DNA from: Deltaproteobacteria bacterium
GTDB taxonomy: Bacteria > Desulfobacterota > GWC2-55-46
Reading direction: 5' to 3'
NCBI GenBank assembly: GCA_015075075.1
Contig: JABTVA010000015.1
Coordinates: 1-64,000, forward strand
DNA length: 64,000 nt
Shown here: piece by piece, positions 8,448 through 18,100 of the stretch
How the letters are laid out: every line of letters starts with the position of its first letter
How positions within the stretch are numbered: the stretch's first letter is position 1
The notes under the pieces: model-generated
Seen by the model: the letters and a program-made list of their open reading frames with translations, nothing else
Database searches by the model: none
What the model was told of the DNA's origin: nothing
Program-made: the position numbers and the translations under genes

Positions 8448-9368
8448 TTGGATAGGCGGTTTCTTACGCTATTTGTCCTTGCGAACGACGCTTCCAAGCC
8501 CAGAAAGCTGAATATACCGTTCAGATACCTCAAGGCCGCCGGGGCTCTTTCAATCGTCTTTTCCCTCGTCCTGGCCTTTATTGTGCTTGATTACATGAGG
8601 CTCAGGTTTAACCACATCGAGTTCTCGTCGCTTAAGAAGGAGAACGCCGAGCAGAAGGCGGTGCTCCAGGGCTTCGCCTCCAAGATAAGCGCCCTCGAAA
8701 GCCAGCTCGCCAGGCTCAACCTCTTCGACAAGAAGATACGCATAATCGCGAATATCGAGAAAGACCCCAAGCCCGCCGGAGGCGCCGAGCAGGTGCTCGG
8801 CATGGGAGGCGACTCGTCGGTCGACGAGAACGCGTTCCCGTCCGCCGGAGCCAGGGTCGACGAGCTGGTCGAGAAGATGCGCTCCGACCTCCTGAACCTC
8901 GAATACCAGGCAGCCGAGCAGGAGGAGAGCTTCGTCGATCTCAACGACCATCTCGTCAAGAAGTCGGTCATGCTCGCCTCCACGCCTTCGATATGGCCGG
9001 CAAAGGGATGGGTCACCTCCAGGTTCGGGAGCAGGATATCCCCCTTCACAGGGGCGCCCCAGCACCATGCGGGCATGGACATCGCGAACAGCACAGGCTC
9101 ACCGGTCATCGCCCCCGCGGACGGGATGGTCGTAAAGGTCGCCAGGGAGGCGAACCTCGGCAGGGTCGTTGTCATCTCGCACGGGTACGGGATAAAGACC
9201 ACCTACGGGCACCTCTCCGAGACGACTGTTGCCGTGGGCCAGAGGGTCAAGCGCGGAGCGAAGATAGGCGCAATCGGCAGCACCGGGCTCTCTACGGGTC
9301 CGCACCTCCATTACTCTGTCTCCCTGAACGGGATAAACGTCAACCCGGAGAAGTACATACTCGACTGA
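8448..9368 (+). CDS. M23/LytM-family peptidase with membrane anchor
   Basis: A 306-residue envelope protein. TTG 8448 follows GGGAGGA by 7 bases; an ATG at 8340 in the same frame has no such site. Residues about 26-48 are a transmembrane segment (LSIVFSLVLAFIVLDYM), then a coiled coil (LKKENAEQKAVLQGFASKIS) and a C-terminal LytM domain with the zinc ligands HHAGMDIA, HGYGIKTTYGHLS and GPHLHYSV. All catalytic histidines are present, so it should be an active endopeptidase or an EnvC/NlpD-like amidase regulator. A terminator follows directly. Confidence 0.9.
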   Translation: MDRRFLTLFVLANDASKPRKLNIPFRYLKAAGALSIVFSLVLAFIVLDYMRLRFNHIEFSSLKKENAEQKAVLQGFASKISALESQLARLNLFDKKIRIIANIEKDPKPAGGAEQVLGMGGDSSVDENAFPSAGARVDELVEKMRSDLLNLEYQAAEQEESFVDLNDHLVKKSVMLASTPSIWPAKGWVTSRFGSRISPFTGAPQHHAGMDIANSTGSPVIAPADGMVVKVAREANLGRVVVISHGYGIKTTYGHLSETTVAVGQRVKRGAKIGAIGSTGLSTGPHLHYSVSLNGINVNPEKYILD

Positions 9369-9389
9369 ACCGGATTCCATTAAGCCGTG

Positions 9390-9425
9390 AAGGGCCCCCG
9401 GAGAGTTCCGCGGGCCCTTTTTATT
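9390..9425 (+). terminator. Rho-independent terminator after M23 gene
   Basis: AAGGGCCC pairs with GGGCCCTT, followed by TTTTTATTTT. It ends the peptidase transcript about 22 bases after the stop. Confidence 0.8.
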
Positions 9426-9451
9426 TTGCCGGGAAGCGGCTCCGCGCTTTC

Positions 9452-9597
9452 AAAAGGCTACCTCTAAAAATAGTTATTTTTCCTGATCTCTGTGTCAGGG
9501 CTGAAATAAAAATGCTCACATATTCCCATATATGCTGCGCTTTTTATTTCCGCCCTTCCTTGACCTAAGAAAAAATTCCTGTTTTTTAAAGGCACCC
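9452..9597 (+). repeat. Repeat family 4, copy A
   Basis: An element of about 145 bases shared with 57985-58115. Common core: CTCTAAAAAT, then CTGTGTCAGG, then ATAAAAATGCTCACATATT, then CATATATGCT-CGCTTTTAT, then GGCC/GCCC. Its ends AGGCTACCTCTAAAAA and TTTTTTAAAGGCACC are roughly inverted. The middle ATATGAGCAT-like and GCTCACATATTCCCATATATGC arms can also fold. Unlike the coding sequence it is AT-rich. Confidence 0.85.
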
Positions 9598-9607
9598 CAA
9601 AATGATT

Positions 9608-9635
9608 TTGGCCGGTGTGGAAATATTGTTATAAT
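9608..9635 (+). promoter_or_regulatory. Candidate sigma-70 promoter for secA
   Basis: TTGGCC at 9608-9613, 16-base spacer and TATAAT at 9630-9635, inside an AT-rich stretch about 145 bases before secA. The exact -10 match and location make it the best candidate in this gap. Confidence 0.5.
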
Positions 9636-9777
9636 TATGCTATTATAATTGTTTTCCGGTCCAAGGCGAATCTATGCCATAATAGCCGCGATATTGCGGA
9701 TTAATGAGTGATATCCAGGCGGTTGCATTGGGCTTTGAATCCCATGCCGCCCGAAAAAAGAGGAAAATCAGGGGAAT

Positions 9778-12495
9778 ATGTTAAACAGCCTGCTTAAAAA
9801 GGTTTTCGGCTCCAAGAACGAGCGCGAAGTCAAAAGGATGGCGCCCATAGTCGAGGAGATAAACTCGTTTGAACCGTCCATGAAGGCCTTGAGCGACGAC
9901 GGCCTCAAGGACCTGACGCTCAAGTTCAAGGAGGAGCTTGCATCGGGCAAGACCCTAGACGACATACTCCCGAGGGCGTTCGCCGCCGTGAGGGAGGTCG
10001 CGTGGAGGCGCTTGAAGATGCGCCATTTCGACGTCCAGCTCATGGGCGGTTACGTGCTCAACAGCGGCAAGATATCCGAGATGAAGACAGGCGAGGGAAA
10101 GACCCTCGTCGCCACGCTCCCGCTCTATCTCAACGCCCTTACCGGCAAGGGAGCGCACCTCGTCACCGTGAACGACTACCTCGCCCGGAGGGACAGCCAC
10201 TGGATGGGGGCGGTATACCACGCCCTCGGCCTCACCGTGGGCATCATCCAGAGCGACGAGAGCTATGTCTACGACCCTTCCTACACCGAGGGGCCGGGGA
10301 CTTTCATACACCTCCGCCCCGTGACGCGGAAGGACGCCTATAACGCCGACATAACCTACGGCACCAATAACGAGTTCGGGTTCGACTACCTCCGCGACAA
10401 CATGAAGTTCTCGCTCGACGAGTACGTGCAGCGGGAGCACAACTTCGCCATAGTCGACGAGGTCGACTCCATCCTCATAGACGAGGCCAGGACCCCGCTC
10501 ATCATCTCCGGGCCGACCGAGGACTCAACCGACAAGTACTACGAGATAGACCGCATCATGCCGGGGCTCAGGAAAGAAGACCACTTCACGGTCGACGAGA
10601 AGGCCAAGCAGGTCCTCCTTACCGAGGAGGGCATGAACAGGGTGGAGGAGCTCCTCGGCATAGACAACCTCTACGACCCGGAGCACATAGAAACGCTCCA
10701 CCACGTGAACCAGGCGCTCCGCGCGCACGTCCTCTTCCACAGGGACGTTGACTACGTCGTGAAGGACGGCCAGGTCATAATAGTGGACGAGTTCACGGGC
10801 CGCCTCATGACAGGGAGGCGCTGGAGCGACGGCCTGCACCAGGCGGTGGAGGCCAAGGAGAAGGTCAAGATAGAGAGCGAGAACCAGACGCTCGCCACCA
10901 TCACCTTCCAGAACTACTTCAGGATGTACGAGAAGCTCGCTGGCATGACCGGCACCGCCGACACCGAGGCCGCCGAGTTCCGGAACATCTACAACCTCGA
11001 CGTGGTTGTCATCCCCACGAACAGGCCGCTTGCGAGGGTGGACGCGACGGACCTCGTCTACAAGACCAAGAAGGAGAAGTTCAAGGCCGTAATAAAGGAC
11101 CTCGAGGAGTCCTACAGGCAGGGGAGGCCCGTGCTCGTCGGCACCATCTCCATCGAGGACTCCGAGCGCCTCTCCAAGATGCTCGCAAGCCACAAGATCC
11201 CGCACCACGTGCTTAACGCGAAGCAGCACGAGCGGGAGGCCGAGATAGTGGCGCAGGCCGGGAGGCTCAAGGCCGTGACCATATCGACCAACATGGCCGG
11301 GAGAGGGACCGACATACTCCTCGGCGGAAACCCCGAGTACCTCGCCGCCGCCCGCGCCGGAAAGGACGACGCGAACCCCGAGTACAGGGCGGCGCTCGAT
11401 AAGGCGAGGGAGCTCTGCGAGGAGGAGAAGGCCAGGGTACTCGCCTTGGGCGGCCTCTACATCCTCGGCACCGAGAGGCACGAGTCCAGGCGCATAGACA
11501 ACCAGTTGAGGGGCCGCGCGGGCCGCCAGGGCGACCCGGGCTCGTCAAGGTTTTACATGTCCCTCGAGGACGACCTGCTCCGCATATTCGGCTCTGACAG
11601 GATAGCCTCCATAATGGAGAGGATAGGCATGGAGGAGGACGTGCCTATCGAGCACGGCCTCGTCTCCAAGGCCATAGAGAACGCGCAGAAGAAGGTCGAG
11701 GGCCACAACTTCGACATAAGGAAGCACCTCCTGGAATATGACGACGTCATGAACCAGCAGAGGACCGTCGTCTACGGGTACAGGAAACAGATACTCGGGC
11801 AGCAGGGCCTCCGGGAGATGGTGAAGGAGTTCTCCGACGAGGCCGCGAGGGAGCTGGTCGGCACGCACGTCGACGAGAAGAGCCATGTCGAGGACTGGGA
11901 CATTAAGACGATAAACGACGCGGCCACGCTGCAGTTCGGGACACGGTTCGGCCCCGACGACATGCAGGGCGTGAACAGCCGCGAGGCCCTTGCCGAGGCC
12001 ATAGCCGAGAAGGCGTGGAAGTCGTACGAGGATAAGGTCGCTATCGTCGGCAACGAGTCCTTCCTCCAGTTCGAGAAGGTGATACTGCTGCACACGCTCG
12101 ATTCCCTCTGGAAGGACCACCTCCTTTCCATGGACCACCTTAAGGGCGGGATAGGGCTTCGCGGCTACGGCCAGAAGAACCCCCTGCAGGAGTACAAGAA
12201 GGAAGGGTTCGAGCTCTTCACGGGCCTCATCGCGAGGCTCCGGAGCGAGGTCTGCGAGCGGCTCTTCAAGGTGCAGATAAAGATGGAGGGGAACGCCGAG
12301 GCCGCCCCGCCGCCCCCGCAGCCCAGGCAAAAGCAGCAGAGGGTAAAGTACTCAAGAGGCGATGAGGCCGAAAGCGGCCCCGAAAAGGAGCAGCCTGTCG
12401 TAAGGGCGGGCGAGAAGGTGGGCAGGAACGACCCGTGTCCGTGCGGGAGCGGCTTGAAATACAAGAGATGCTGCGGCATGACCGTGGCAAGATAA
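9778..12495 (+). CDS. secA: SecA, preprotein translocase ATPase
   Basis: A 905-residue motor of the Sec pathway, complete. Walker A is MKTGEGKTL at about residues 101-109, the helicase II-like block is [20 protein letters not shown], and [13 protein letters not shown] and [14 protein letters not shown] are the C-terminal helicase motifs. The C-terminus has a basic, proline-rich linker and the SEC-C zinc site [14 protein letters not shown], which binds SecB/phospholipid in well-studied homologues. Start is ATG 9778 after a GGGG-rich site. It stands alone with its own upstream gap; argJ follows 16 bases after the stop. Confidence 0.98.
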   Translation: MLNSLLKKVFGSKNEREVKRMAPIVEEINSFEPSMKALSDDGLKDLTLKFKEELASGKTLDDILPRAFAAVREVAWRRLKMRHFDVQLMGGYVLNSGKISEMKTGEGKTLVATLPLYLNALTGKGAHLVTVNDYLARRDSHWMGAVYHALGLTVGIIQSDESYVYDPSYTEGPGTFIHLRPVTRKDAYNADITYGTNNEFGFDYLRDNMKFSLDEYVQREHNFAIVDEVDSILIDEARTPLIISGPTEDSTDKYYEIDRIMPGLRKEDHFTVDEKAKQVLLTEEGMNRVEELLGIDNLYDPEHIETLHHVNQALRAHVLFHRDVDYVVKDGQVIIVDEFTGRLMTGRRWSDGLHQAVEAKEKVKIESENQTLATITFQNYFRMYEKLAGMTGTADTEAAEFRNIYNLDVVVIPTNRPLARVDATDLVYKTKKEKFKAVIKDLEESYRQGRPVLVGTISIEDSERLSKMLASHKIPHHVLNAKQHEREAEIVAQAGRLKAVTISTNMAGRGTDILLGGNPEYLAAARAGKDDANPEYRAALDKARELCEEEKARVLALGGLYILGTERHESRRIDNQLRGRAGRQGDPGSSRFYMSLEDDLLRIFGSDRIASIMERIGMEEDVPIEHGLVSKAIENAQKKVEGHNFDIRKHLLEYDDVMNQQRTVVYGYRKQILGQQGLREMVKEFSDEAARELVGTHVDEKSHVEDWDIKTINDAATLQFGTRFGPDDMQGVNSREALAEAIAEKAWKSYEDKVAIVGNESFLQFEKVILLHTLDSLWKDHLLSMDHLKGGIGLRGYGQKNPLQEYKKEGFELFTGLIARLRSEVCERLFKVQIKMEGNAEAAPPPPQPRQKQQRVKYSRGDEAESGPEKEQPVVRAGEKVGRNDPCPCGSGLKYKRCCGMTVAR

Positions 12496-12511
12496 GGCGG
12501 CGGAAAGCGGG

Positions 12512-13723
12512 ATGGCGGATTTCACGAAGGCCGGCAGGCAGTTCGAGCTGAGGGTGCCGGGGTTCAGGGCCGCGGGCGCGGCTGCTGGCATAAAAAAGAA
12601 CGGAAAGAAGGACCTTGCCGTAATCGTAAGCGACTCCCCGGCGTCCGTCGCCGGGGTCTTTACGACCAATACCGTCAAGGCCGCCCCGGTCCTCTTAGAC
12701 ATGAAGAGGATAAGGAAGGGCCTTGCGAGCGGGCTCATAGTGAATAGCGGGAACGCCAACGCGTGCACCGGAAAGGAAGGCATGCGGAACGCCGAGGCAA
12801 TGGCGGATATGGCGGAGCGGGCTCTGGGCTTGAAGAAAGGGAGCGTCCTCGTCGCCTCTACAGGGGTCATCGGCGTGCCGCTCCCGATAGAGAAGGTGGA
12901 GAAGGGACTGCCTTTTCTTTCGAGGTCCCTCGGGTATGAGGGACTGGGCCCGGCGGCGGAGGCCATGATGACCACCGACGCCTTCCCCAAGAAGACCGTT
13001 ATGAAAACGAAACTCGGCGGCGTTGAAATTACTCTCGCCGGGATCGCGAAGGGCGCGGGCATGATATGCCCCGACATGGCCACGATGCTCGCCTTCTTTT
13101 TTACCGACGCCCGCATAAAAGCCCCCGCGCTCTCAAAGGCCTTGAAGGCCGCGGTCGACCGCTCTTTCAACAGCATAATAGTCGATAACGACACCTCCAC
13201 CAACGACACGGTCCTCGCCTTCGCGAACGGCGCCGGGAACGGCGGCGAAATAAAGGAGGGCACAAGGGAGTTCGATTCTTTTGCCGGGCTCCTCACCGCG
13301 GCCTCCACCGAGCTCGCCCACATGATAGTGAAGGACGGAGAGGGCGCGACAAGGTTCGTGGAGATAGAGGTCTCCGGCGCGGCAAGCGAGCATGACGCAA
13401 GGAAGGCCGCCCGGACCGTCGCCGAATCATACCTCTGCAAGACCGCGTTTTTCGGAGGCGACCCGAACTGGGGGCGCATAATCGCGGCCATCGGCAGGGC
13501 GGGCGTCAAGATGAGGGAAGAGAGGACAATTGTCTCCTTTAACGGCGTGCAGGTCGTTCTAAAGGGGCTCGATACGGGCCGGGAGAAGGAAGCGGCAAGG
13601 GCCATGAAGAAAAAGGAGCTTCTGGTGCTGGTCGATATCGGCGCGGGCAGGGGCGCGGCCAGGGTCTGGACGACCGACCTCACCTACGAGTACGTCAAGA
13701 TAAACTCAGCTTACAGGACCTAA
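12512..13723 (+). CDS. argJ: ArgJ, glutamate N-acetyltransferase/ornithine acetyltransferase
   Basis: A 403-residue enzyme of the cyclic arginine pathway, moving acetyl from N-acetylornithine to glutamate. The self-cleavage and nucleophile site is seen as CPDMATMLAFF (cleavage before the Thr of ATML) near residue 192. Other family blocks: ASTGVIGVPLPIEKV, GIAKGAGMI, DNDTSTNDTVL, GGDPNWGRIIAAIGRAG and the C-terminal INSAYRT. Complete and undamaged. Whether it is mono- or bifunctional cannot be read here; an ArgA-like acetyltransferase is encoded at 5.6 kb. Confidence 0.96.
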   Translation: MADFTKAGRQFELRVPGFRAAGAAAGIKKNGKKDLAVIVSDSPASVAGVFTTNTVKAAPVLLDMKRIRKGLASGLIVNSGNANACTGKEGMRNAEAMADMAERALGLKKGSVLVASTGVIGVPLPIEKVEKGLPFLSRSLGYEGLGPAAEAMMTTDAFPKKTVMKTKLGGVEITLAGIAKGAGMICPDMATMLAFFFTDARIKAPALSKALKAAVDRSFNSIIVDNDTSTNDTVLAFANGAGNGGEIKEGTREFDSFAGLLTAASTELAHMIVKDGEGATRFVEIEVSGAASEHDARKAARTVAESYLCKTAFFGGDPNWGRIIAAIGRAGVKMREERTIVSFNGVQVVLKGLDTGREKEAARAMKKKELLVLVDIGAGRGAARVWTTDLTYEYVKINSAYRT

Positions 13724-13735
13724 GGAGGCAGACCC

Positions 13736-14158
13736 ATGGAACCTTTTCTCAAGGAAGCTGAAAAATGGCTGAGGCAGGCCGAATACGACCTCAAGGCCGC
13801 GGAGTGGACGCAGCAGGGCGGGTTCCACGCCCAGGCCACCTTCCTTGCGCAGCAGTCGGCTGCCAAGTCCCTACGGTCCTTCCTCTTCCTCAGCAAGGAA
13901 GACGCGCGCGAGACCCGTTCCGTAGTCGAGCTCATCGACAGGGCCATAGTCCACGAGGAGGAGTTCAGGAAATTCGTGGGCTCGTCCAGGAGCCTCGACC
14001 TCTATTACAAGACCTCGCGCTTCCCGGACGCAATCCCGGGCGGCATCCCCTCGGAAATCATTTCGGGCAAGGAATCGGTCGAGGCGATACGCCAGGCAGC
14101 CGACATAATCGCAATAGTCGAGAAGAAGAGGAAGTCGGCCATTCCGGAAAGCCTTTAG
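13736..14158 (+). CDS. HEPN domain protein
   Basis: A 140-residue helical protein starting at ATG 13736 with AGGAGG at 13723-13728. The pattern EAEKWLRQAEYDLKAAEW, HAQATFLAQQSAAKSLRSFL and the C-terminal YYKTSRFPDAIPGG fits HEPN proteins of the kind that pair with minimal nucleotidyltransferases. The usual R-x4-6-H RNase motif is not evident: where relatives have a histidine after the second helix this one reads ETRSVVELI. No nucleotidyltransferase gene is adjacent. Toxin activity is therefore doubtful; role unknown. Confidence 0.8.
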   Translation: MEPFLKEAEKWLRQAEYDLKAAEWTQQGGFHAQATFLAQQSAAKSLRSFLFLSKEDARETRSVVELIDRAIVHEEEFRKFVGSSRSLDLYYKTSRFPDAIPGGIPSEIISGKESVEAIRQAADIIAIVEKKRKSAIPESL

Positions 14159-14190
14159 AGGCGCGCCCGACAGGCGCTCCGGTCATTTGG

Positions 14191-14314
14191 CAGGCTGCTG
14201 AAAAAGCCCAATCTGCCGTGTCGTCTTCAAGGTTGGACACTCCGGCCTACTATAAAAGAACGCCGCATTCCTCACTTTTTGACTCCTTGCATCTTGAGCT
14301 TTTTGAGCAGCCTG
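14191..14314 (+). repeat. Repeat family 2, copy A
   Basis: A 124-base element bounded by CAGGCTGCTGAAAAAGC and GCTTTTTGAGCAGCCTG, which are inverted repeats of each other. The inner part, CGTCGTCTTCAA, then ACTCCGGC, then TTTTTGACTCCTTGCATCTTGA, is shared with copies at 36416, 38395 and 50465. Confidence 0.92.
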
Positions 14315-14367
14315 AATATTTTGGAATTTTTCAGCAACCTTTTAAAGCCGCGGTGCATACTTAGCCG

Positions 14368-15147
14368 ATGTCCGTAGACATAATCCTTATCCTGCCCCTT
14401 GTCTTCGGGGCCATAGTGGGCAGTTTCCTGAACGTCTGCATCCACAGGATCCCGCTCGGCGTATCGGTCGTCTCTCCGCCTTCGAGCTGTCCGAACTGCT
14501 CCAACCGCATACCCTTCTACCTGAACGTCCCGGTAATAAGCTACATACTGCTCCGCGGCAGGTGCTCCGCGTGCGGCGAGCCGTTTTCGGCGAGGTACCC
14601 CGTGGTCGAGGCATTTACGGCGCTCGTCGCGCTCTTTACCTTCCTTAAGTTCGGCCCCACTCCGGAGGCCGCGGTTTATTTCGCGTTCCTATCCGCGCTC
14701 ATAGTCATAACCTTCATAGACCTCGACCTCAAGATAATACCCGACGTCATAAGCCTTCCGGGCATAGCCGCAGGGCTTCTGGCCTCGTTCTTTCTCCCTT
14801 ACCCCGGGGTGCTCCACTCGTTCATCGGCGCCGCCGCCGGGGGCGGCGTCCTCTTTGCCGTGGCCTGGGGGTATTACCTGGCGACAGGGCATGAGGGCAT
14901 GGGAGGCGGGGACGTGAAGCTCCTGGCCATGATAGGCGCGTTCCTCGGCTGGAAGGGCGTAATCCTTACGCTCCTCGTCGGGTCTTTTGCCGGCGCGCTC
15001 ATAGGCGCTCTGCTCATGCTCGCGCTCGGAAAGGGTTCGAGGTACGCGGTGCCGTTCGGCCCGTTCCTGGCCCTCGGGGCCGCGGTGCACCTCTTCTTCG
15101 GCGAGGCGATAATAAGCTGGTATCTACTCAAGGCCACGGGCGGGTAG
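14368..15147 (+). CDS. pilD: PilD, prepilin peptidase/N-methyltransferase
   Basis: A 259-residue inner-membrane aspartic protease that cleaves and methylates type IV prepilins. N-terminal segment GAIVGSFLNVCIHRIP, then two CxxC pairs (CPNC and CSAC, about residues 42-70). Both catalytic aspartates are in place: DLDLKIIPDVISLP and GMGGGDVKLLAMIGAFLG. About seven to eight membrane segments. It heads the pilus region, 3 bases before the pilS-like kinase. Confidence 0.95.
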   Translation: MSVDIILILPLVFGAIVGSFLNVCIHRIPLGVSVVSPPSSCPNCSNRIPFYLNVPVISYILLRGRCSACGEPFSARYPVVEAFTALVALFTFLKFGPTPEAAVYFAFLSALIVITFIDLDLKIIPDVISLPGIAAGLLASFFLPYPGVLHSFIGAAAGGGVLFAVAWGYYLATGHEGMGGGDVKLLAMIGAFLGWKGVILTLLVGSFAGALIGALLMLALGKGSRYAVPFGPFLALGAAVHLFFGEAIISWYLLKATGG

Positions 15148-15150
15148 CTA

Positions 15151-16671
15151 ATGAAAAAAGGCCTCGGAATCCGTTTCCAGCTCACCGCGGGCATGGTCAT
15201 AATGACCGTCGCGGGAATAGGCCTCATAGGGCTCCTCAGCGTAAAGATAGTCGAGAGGAGCGCGCTTGCGTGGAAGGCGAGCCAGGCCGGGGACATGGTG
15301 AGCTTTGTCCGCGCCGCTTTCAGGGTCCAGAAGGAGGGGGCGCTTGCCGCAAGCATCACCGGCGCCGCGTTGAAGGAAGCGGGGGTTTCGGCATTCAGGC
15401 TCACAGGGCCGAGCGGCAGGGCGATCTTAGCCGAGGGCTCCATGCCTGACGGGCCAGGCGAGCGGTTCGCGCCAATGGAAGGGTTCGAGGCCTTCAGGTA
15501 CGGGGGAGGGTGGTTCGAGGGCGCGGGAGAGAGCCTCAGGATATCCGCCCCGGTAAGCTGGCCGGGGCAGGGGAACGGAAGGATCGAGTTCGTCCTGAGC
15601 CTTGCCGATATAAACGAAGAGATGGCCGGGGCCAGGAGGTTCCTCCTCATTTACGCCCTTCTCGACTCGGCCATCATAGTCATATTCGGCCTCTTACTCC
15701 TTTCGCGCTCCGTCGTGGGGCCGCTTAAGCGCCTCGAGGAGGCGGCCACAAGGATAGCCGGGGGCAGGCTTTACGAGAGGGCAAGGGTCGACGTGGAGAA
15801 CGAAATAGGGAGCCTCGCCGCCTCCTTCAACAGCATGGCGGGAAGGCTTGAGGAGGAGATAAGGTCTCTTGAGCGCGTGAACCTGGAGCTTACCACCGCG
15901 CAGGACGAGCTCCTGAGGTCCTCGACCCTTGCCGTCGTCGGAAGGCTTGCCGCCGGCATAGCGCACGAGATAGGGAACCCGCTCGGGGCGCTCAGGGGCT
16001 ACATGGACCTCCTGGGGAAGGGCGGCCTTGACCGCGCCGAGGAGGCCGAGATCGTCGAGCGCGCCTCCAGGGAGGTGTCGAGGATAGATTCCATCGTTAG
16101 GGAGTTCCTGGAGGTGGCCCGGCCCCGTCGTCGGGAAGGGGTTGCTATCGCGCCAGTGGACGTGAACGCGCTCATTGAGGAGACGCTTACGACCCTTTCC
16201 ATGAGGGACGACTTCAGGGGGGTAAGGGCGGAGATGGACTTAAAGGAGGGGCTTTCGCCCGTGATGGCTGATGAGGGGAAGCTCAGGCAGGTCTTCATGA
16301 ACCTCCTTCTTAACGCGGCGCATTCAATGGATGGGATGGCTGAAAAACCCGTGAAGATATCGACGGGAATCGAGAGCAGGCCCAAGAAGGCCGGAAGGCG
16401 GAGAAGCGACCAGCCTCTCGGGGCCGATGCCGCGATGACGGAGTTCATTACGGTCTCTTTCTCGGACAGCGGCTCCGGCATATCCGGGGAGGACGCGAAG
16501 AGGATATTCGACCCGTTCTTCACGACCAAGGGCTCCGGCAGGGGCACGGGCCTCGGGCTTTTCGTCTCGCAGTCGATAATAAACGCGCACGGCGGGGAGA
16601 TAGCGTTCAGGTCGGCCCCCGGCGAGGGCTCGGTCTTTACCGTCGCCCTCCCGTCCGGGAGGAACCTGTGA
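15151..16671 (+). CDS. pilS: Sensor histidine kinase, PilS/NtrB type
   Basis: A 506-residue membrane kinase: transmembrane segment about 8-30, a periplasmic sensing part about 35-160, a second membrane segment about 165-187, HAMP about 188-240, a HisKA with GIAHEIGNPLGALRG (phospho-histidine), and a HATPase with NLLLNAAHSM, DSGSGISGEDAKRIF and GTGLGLFVSQSII. The stop overlaps the ATP-binding regulator downstream by 4 bases, so the two are a cognate pair. Placement between pilD and a sigma-54-driven pilin operon supports a PilS role, though PilS proper usually has six membrane segments. Confidence 0.88.
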   Translation: MKKGLGIRFQLTAGMVIMTVAGIGLIGLLSVKIVERSALAWKASQAGDMVSFVRAAFRVQKEGALAASITGAALKEAGVSAFRLTGPSGRAILAEGSMPDGPGERFAPMEGFEAFRYGGGWFEGAGESLRISAPVSWPGQGNGRIEFVLSLADINEEMAGARRFLLIYALLDSAIIVIFGLLLLSRSVVGPLKRLEEAATRIAGGRLYERARVDVENEIGSLAASFNSMAGRLEEEIRSLERVNLELTTAQDELLRSSTLAVVGRLAAGIAHEIGNPLGALRGYMDLLGKGGLDRAEEAEIVERASREVSRIDSIVREFLEVARPRRREGVAIAPVDVNALIEETLTTLSMRDDFRGVRAEMDLKEGLSPVMADEGKLRQVFMNLLLNAAHSMDGMAEKPVKISTGIESRPKKAGRRRSDQPLGADAAMTEFITVSFSDSGSGISGEDAKRIFDPFFTTKGSGRGTGLGLFVSQSIINAHGGEIAFRSAPGEGSVFTVALPSGRNL

Positions 16672-18006
16672 GGATACTCATAATCGACGACGAAGAGTCG
16701 ATGCGCCACATGCTTTCCGTTATCCTCAAGAAAGAGGGCTATGATACGGTCTCGGCCCATGACGCACAAGCCGGGCTTACGCTCCTCGAAAAGGACGAGT
16801 TCGATTTCATCCTCTCGGACATACGGATGCCCGGCATGGACGGGACCGGGCTCTTGAAGGCCGTGGCCGATAAGGGCGTTGCCTCTCCCGTCATAATGAT
16901 GAGCGCCTACGGCTCGATGGACTCGGCAATGGAGTGCATGAAGCTCGGGGCCTACGACTACATATCCAAGCCCTTCAAGGCCGACGAGATAGTGCTCGTC
17001 CTGAGGAAGGCCGAGGAGAGGGAGAGGCTCCGGAGGGAGAACAGGAGGCTCAAGGAGGAGGCCGCGAGGGAGTATGACGTATCCGGCATAAGGACCTCCG
17101 ACCCCGTGATGGACGGGGTGCTCGGTCTCGTACGCAAGATCGCGGATTATTCTACCTCGGTCCTCATTACGGGCGAGAGCGGCACCGGCAAGGAGCTTGT
17201 GGCCCGGGCGATACACTATGGCGGCAGGCGCTCTGGCGGGCCTTTCGTCGTCGTCAACTGCGGGGCCCTTCCCGGACCGCTCCTTGAAAGCGAGCTCTTC
17301 GGCCACGTGAAGGGCGCGTTCACCGACGCCCACAGGAGCAAGGCCGGGCTTTTCCAGGAGGCCGAAGGCGGCACCATTTTCTTAGACGAGGTCGGCGAGC
17401 TGCCGATGGAGCTACAGGTGAAGCTCCTTCGCGTTCTGCAGGAAGGCGAGGTAAGGAGGGTCGGCGACAACAGGCCGGTAAAGGTAGACGCAAGGGTCGT
17501 CGCCGCCACTCTAAGGGACCTCAGGCAGGAGATATCGAGGGCGCTTTCAGGAAGACCTTTCTACAGGCTGAACGTCATCGAGGTAAATTGCCGCCCTTGG
17601 CGAGCGGCAGGGCGACGTACCGCTCCTCGCCGAATGGTTCGTCGAGAAGTATGCGCGAAAATTCATAAAGCCCCCCAAGGCGATTTCCGCCGGGGCAATG
17701 GAAGCGCTGAGGAGATATCCCTGGCCCGGCAACTTAAGGGAGCTCGAGAACGTCATAGAGAGGGCCATGATACTCGAAGAGACCGGGACCATAAGGGAGT
17801 CCTCCCTCCCGCTCCTTGCCGGGCCCGAGGCCCCAAGGAACGCCGGACCTTCCGGCCTCTCCATCAAGAAGGCCCAGGAATCGATGGAAAGGGAGCTTAT
17901 AAGGAAGGCGCTCGACCAGACCGGGAATAACAAGACAAAGGCCGCCATGCTCCTCGAAATCAGCCATAGGGCCCTACTCTACAAGATAAAAAGTTACGGA
18001 CTATGA
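16668..18006 (+). CDS. pilR: PilR-type sigma-54 response regulator, frameshifted
   Basis: About 446 residues: receiver domain 1-120 (DFILSDIRMPG with the phospho-aspartate near 51), AAA+ domain about 140-370 (Walker A GESGTGKE, GAFTDA loop that contacts sigma-54, Walker B GTIFLDEVGE) and a Fis-type helix-turn-helix (NNKTKAAMLLEISHRALLYK). Start GTG 16668 overlaps the kinase stop. Between 17585 and 17610 the expected EVNLPPLGERQGDVPLL is reached only by restoring one T in a TT run and one G in a GG run, so two single-base losses split the frame; the tail 17600-18006 is clean. Confidence 0.88.
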
Positions 18007-18071
18007 AAAAAGTGCATAGTTCCGTGACTCCCTTCCATTTCTGACCTTAAATAAATCAATAACTTAAGTTT

Positions 18072-18087
18072 TGGCACGCCGCTTGCT
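18072..18087 (+). promoter_or_regulatory. Sigma-54 (RpoN) promoter of the minor pilin operon
   Basis: TGGCACG at 18072-18078, four bases, TTGCT at 18083-18087. The GG and GC doublets are exactly 10 bases apart, matching the full -24/-12 consensus. It lies 14 bases before the ATG of the first pseudopilin gene and directly after the gene of a sigma-54 activator. Confidence 0.88.
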
Positions 18088-18100
18088 TTTCTGAATAGGC

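Noticed and set aside
10525..11481. Long minus-strand frames opposite secA, pnp and infB
   Set aside because: They are shadows of codon bias; protein text is low in known motifs and rich in Val/Leu/Gly/Glu from reverse reading.
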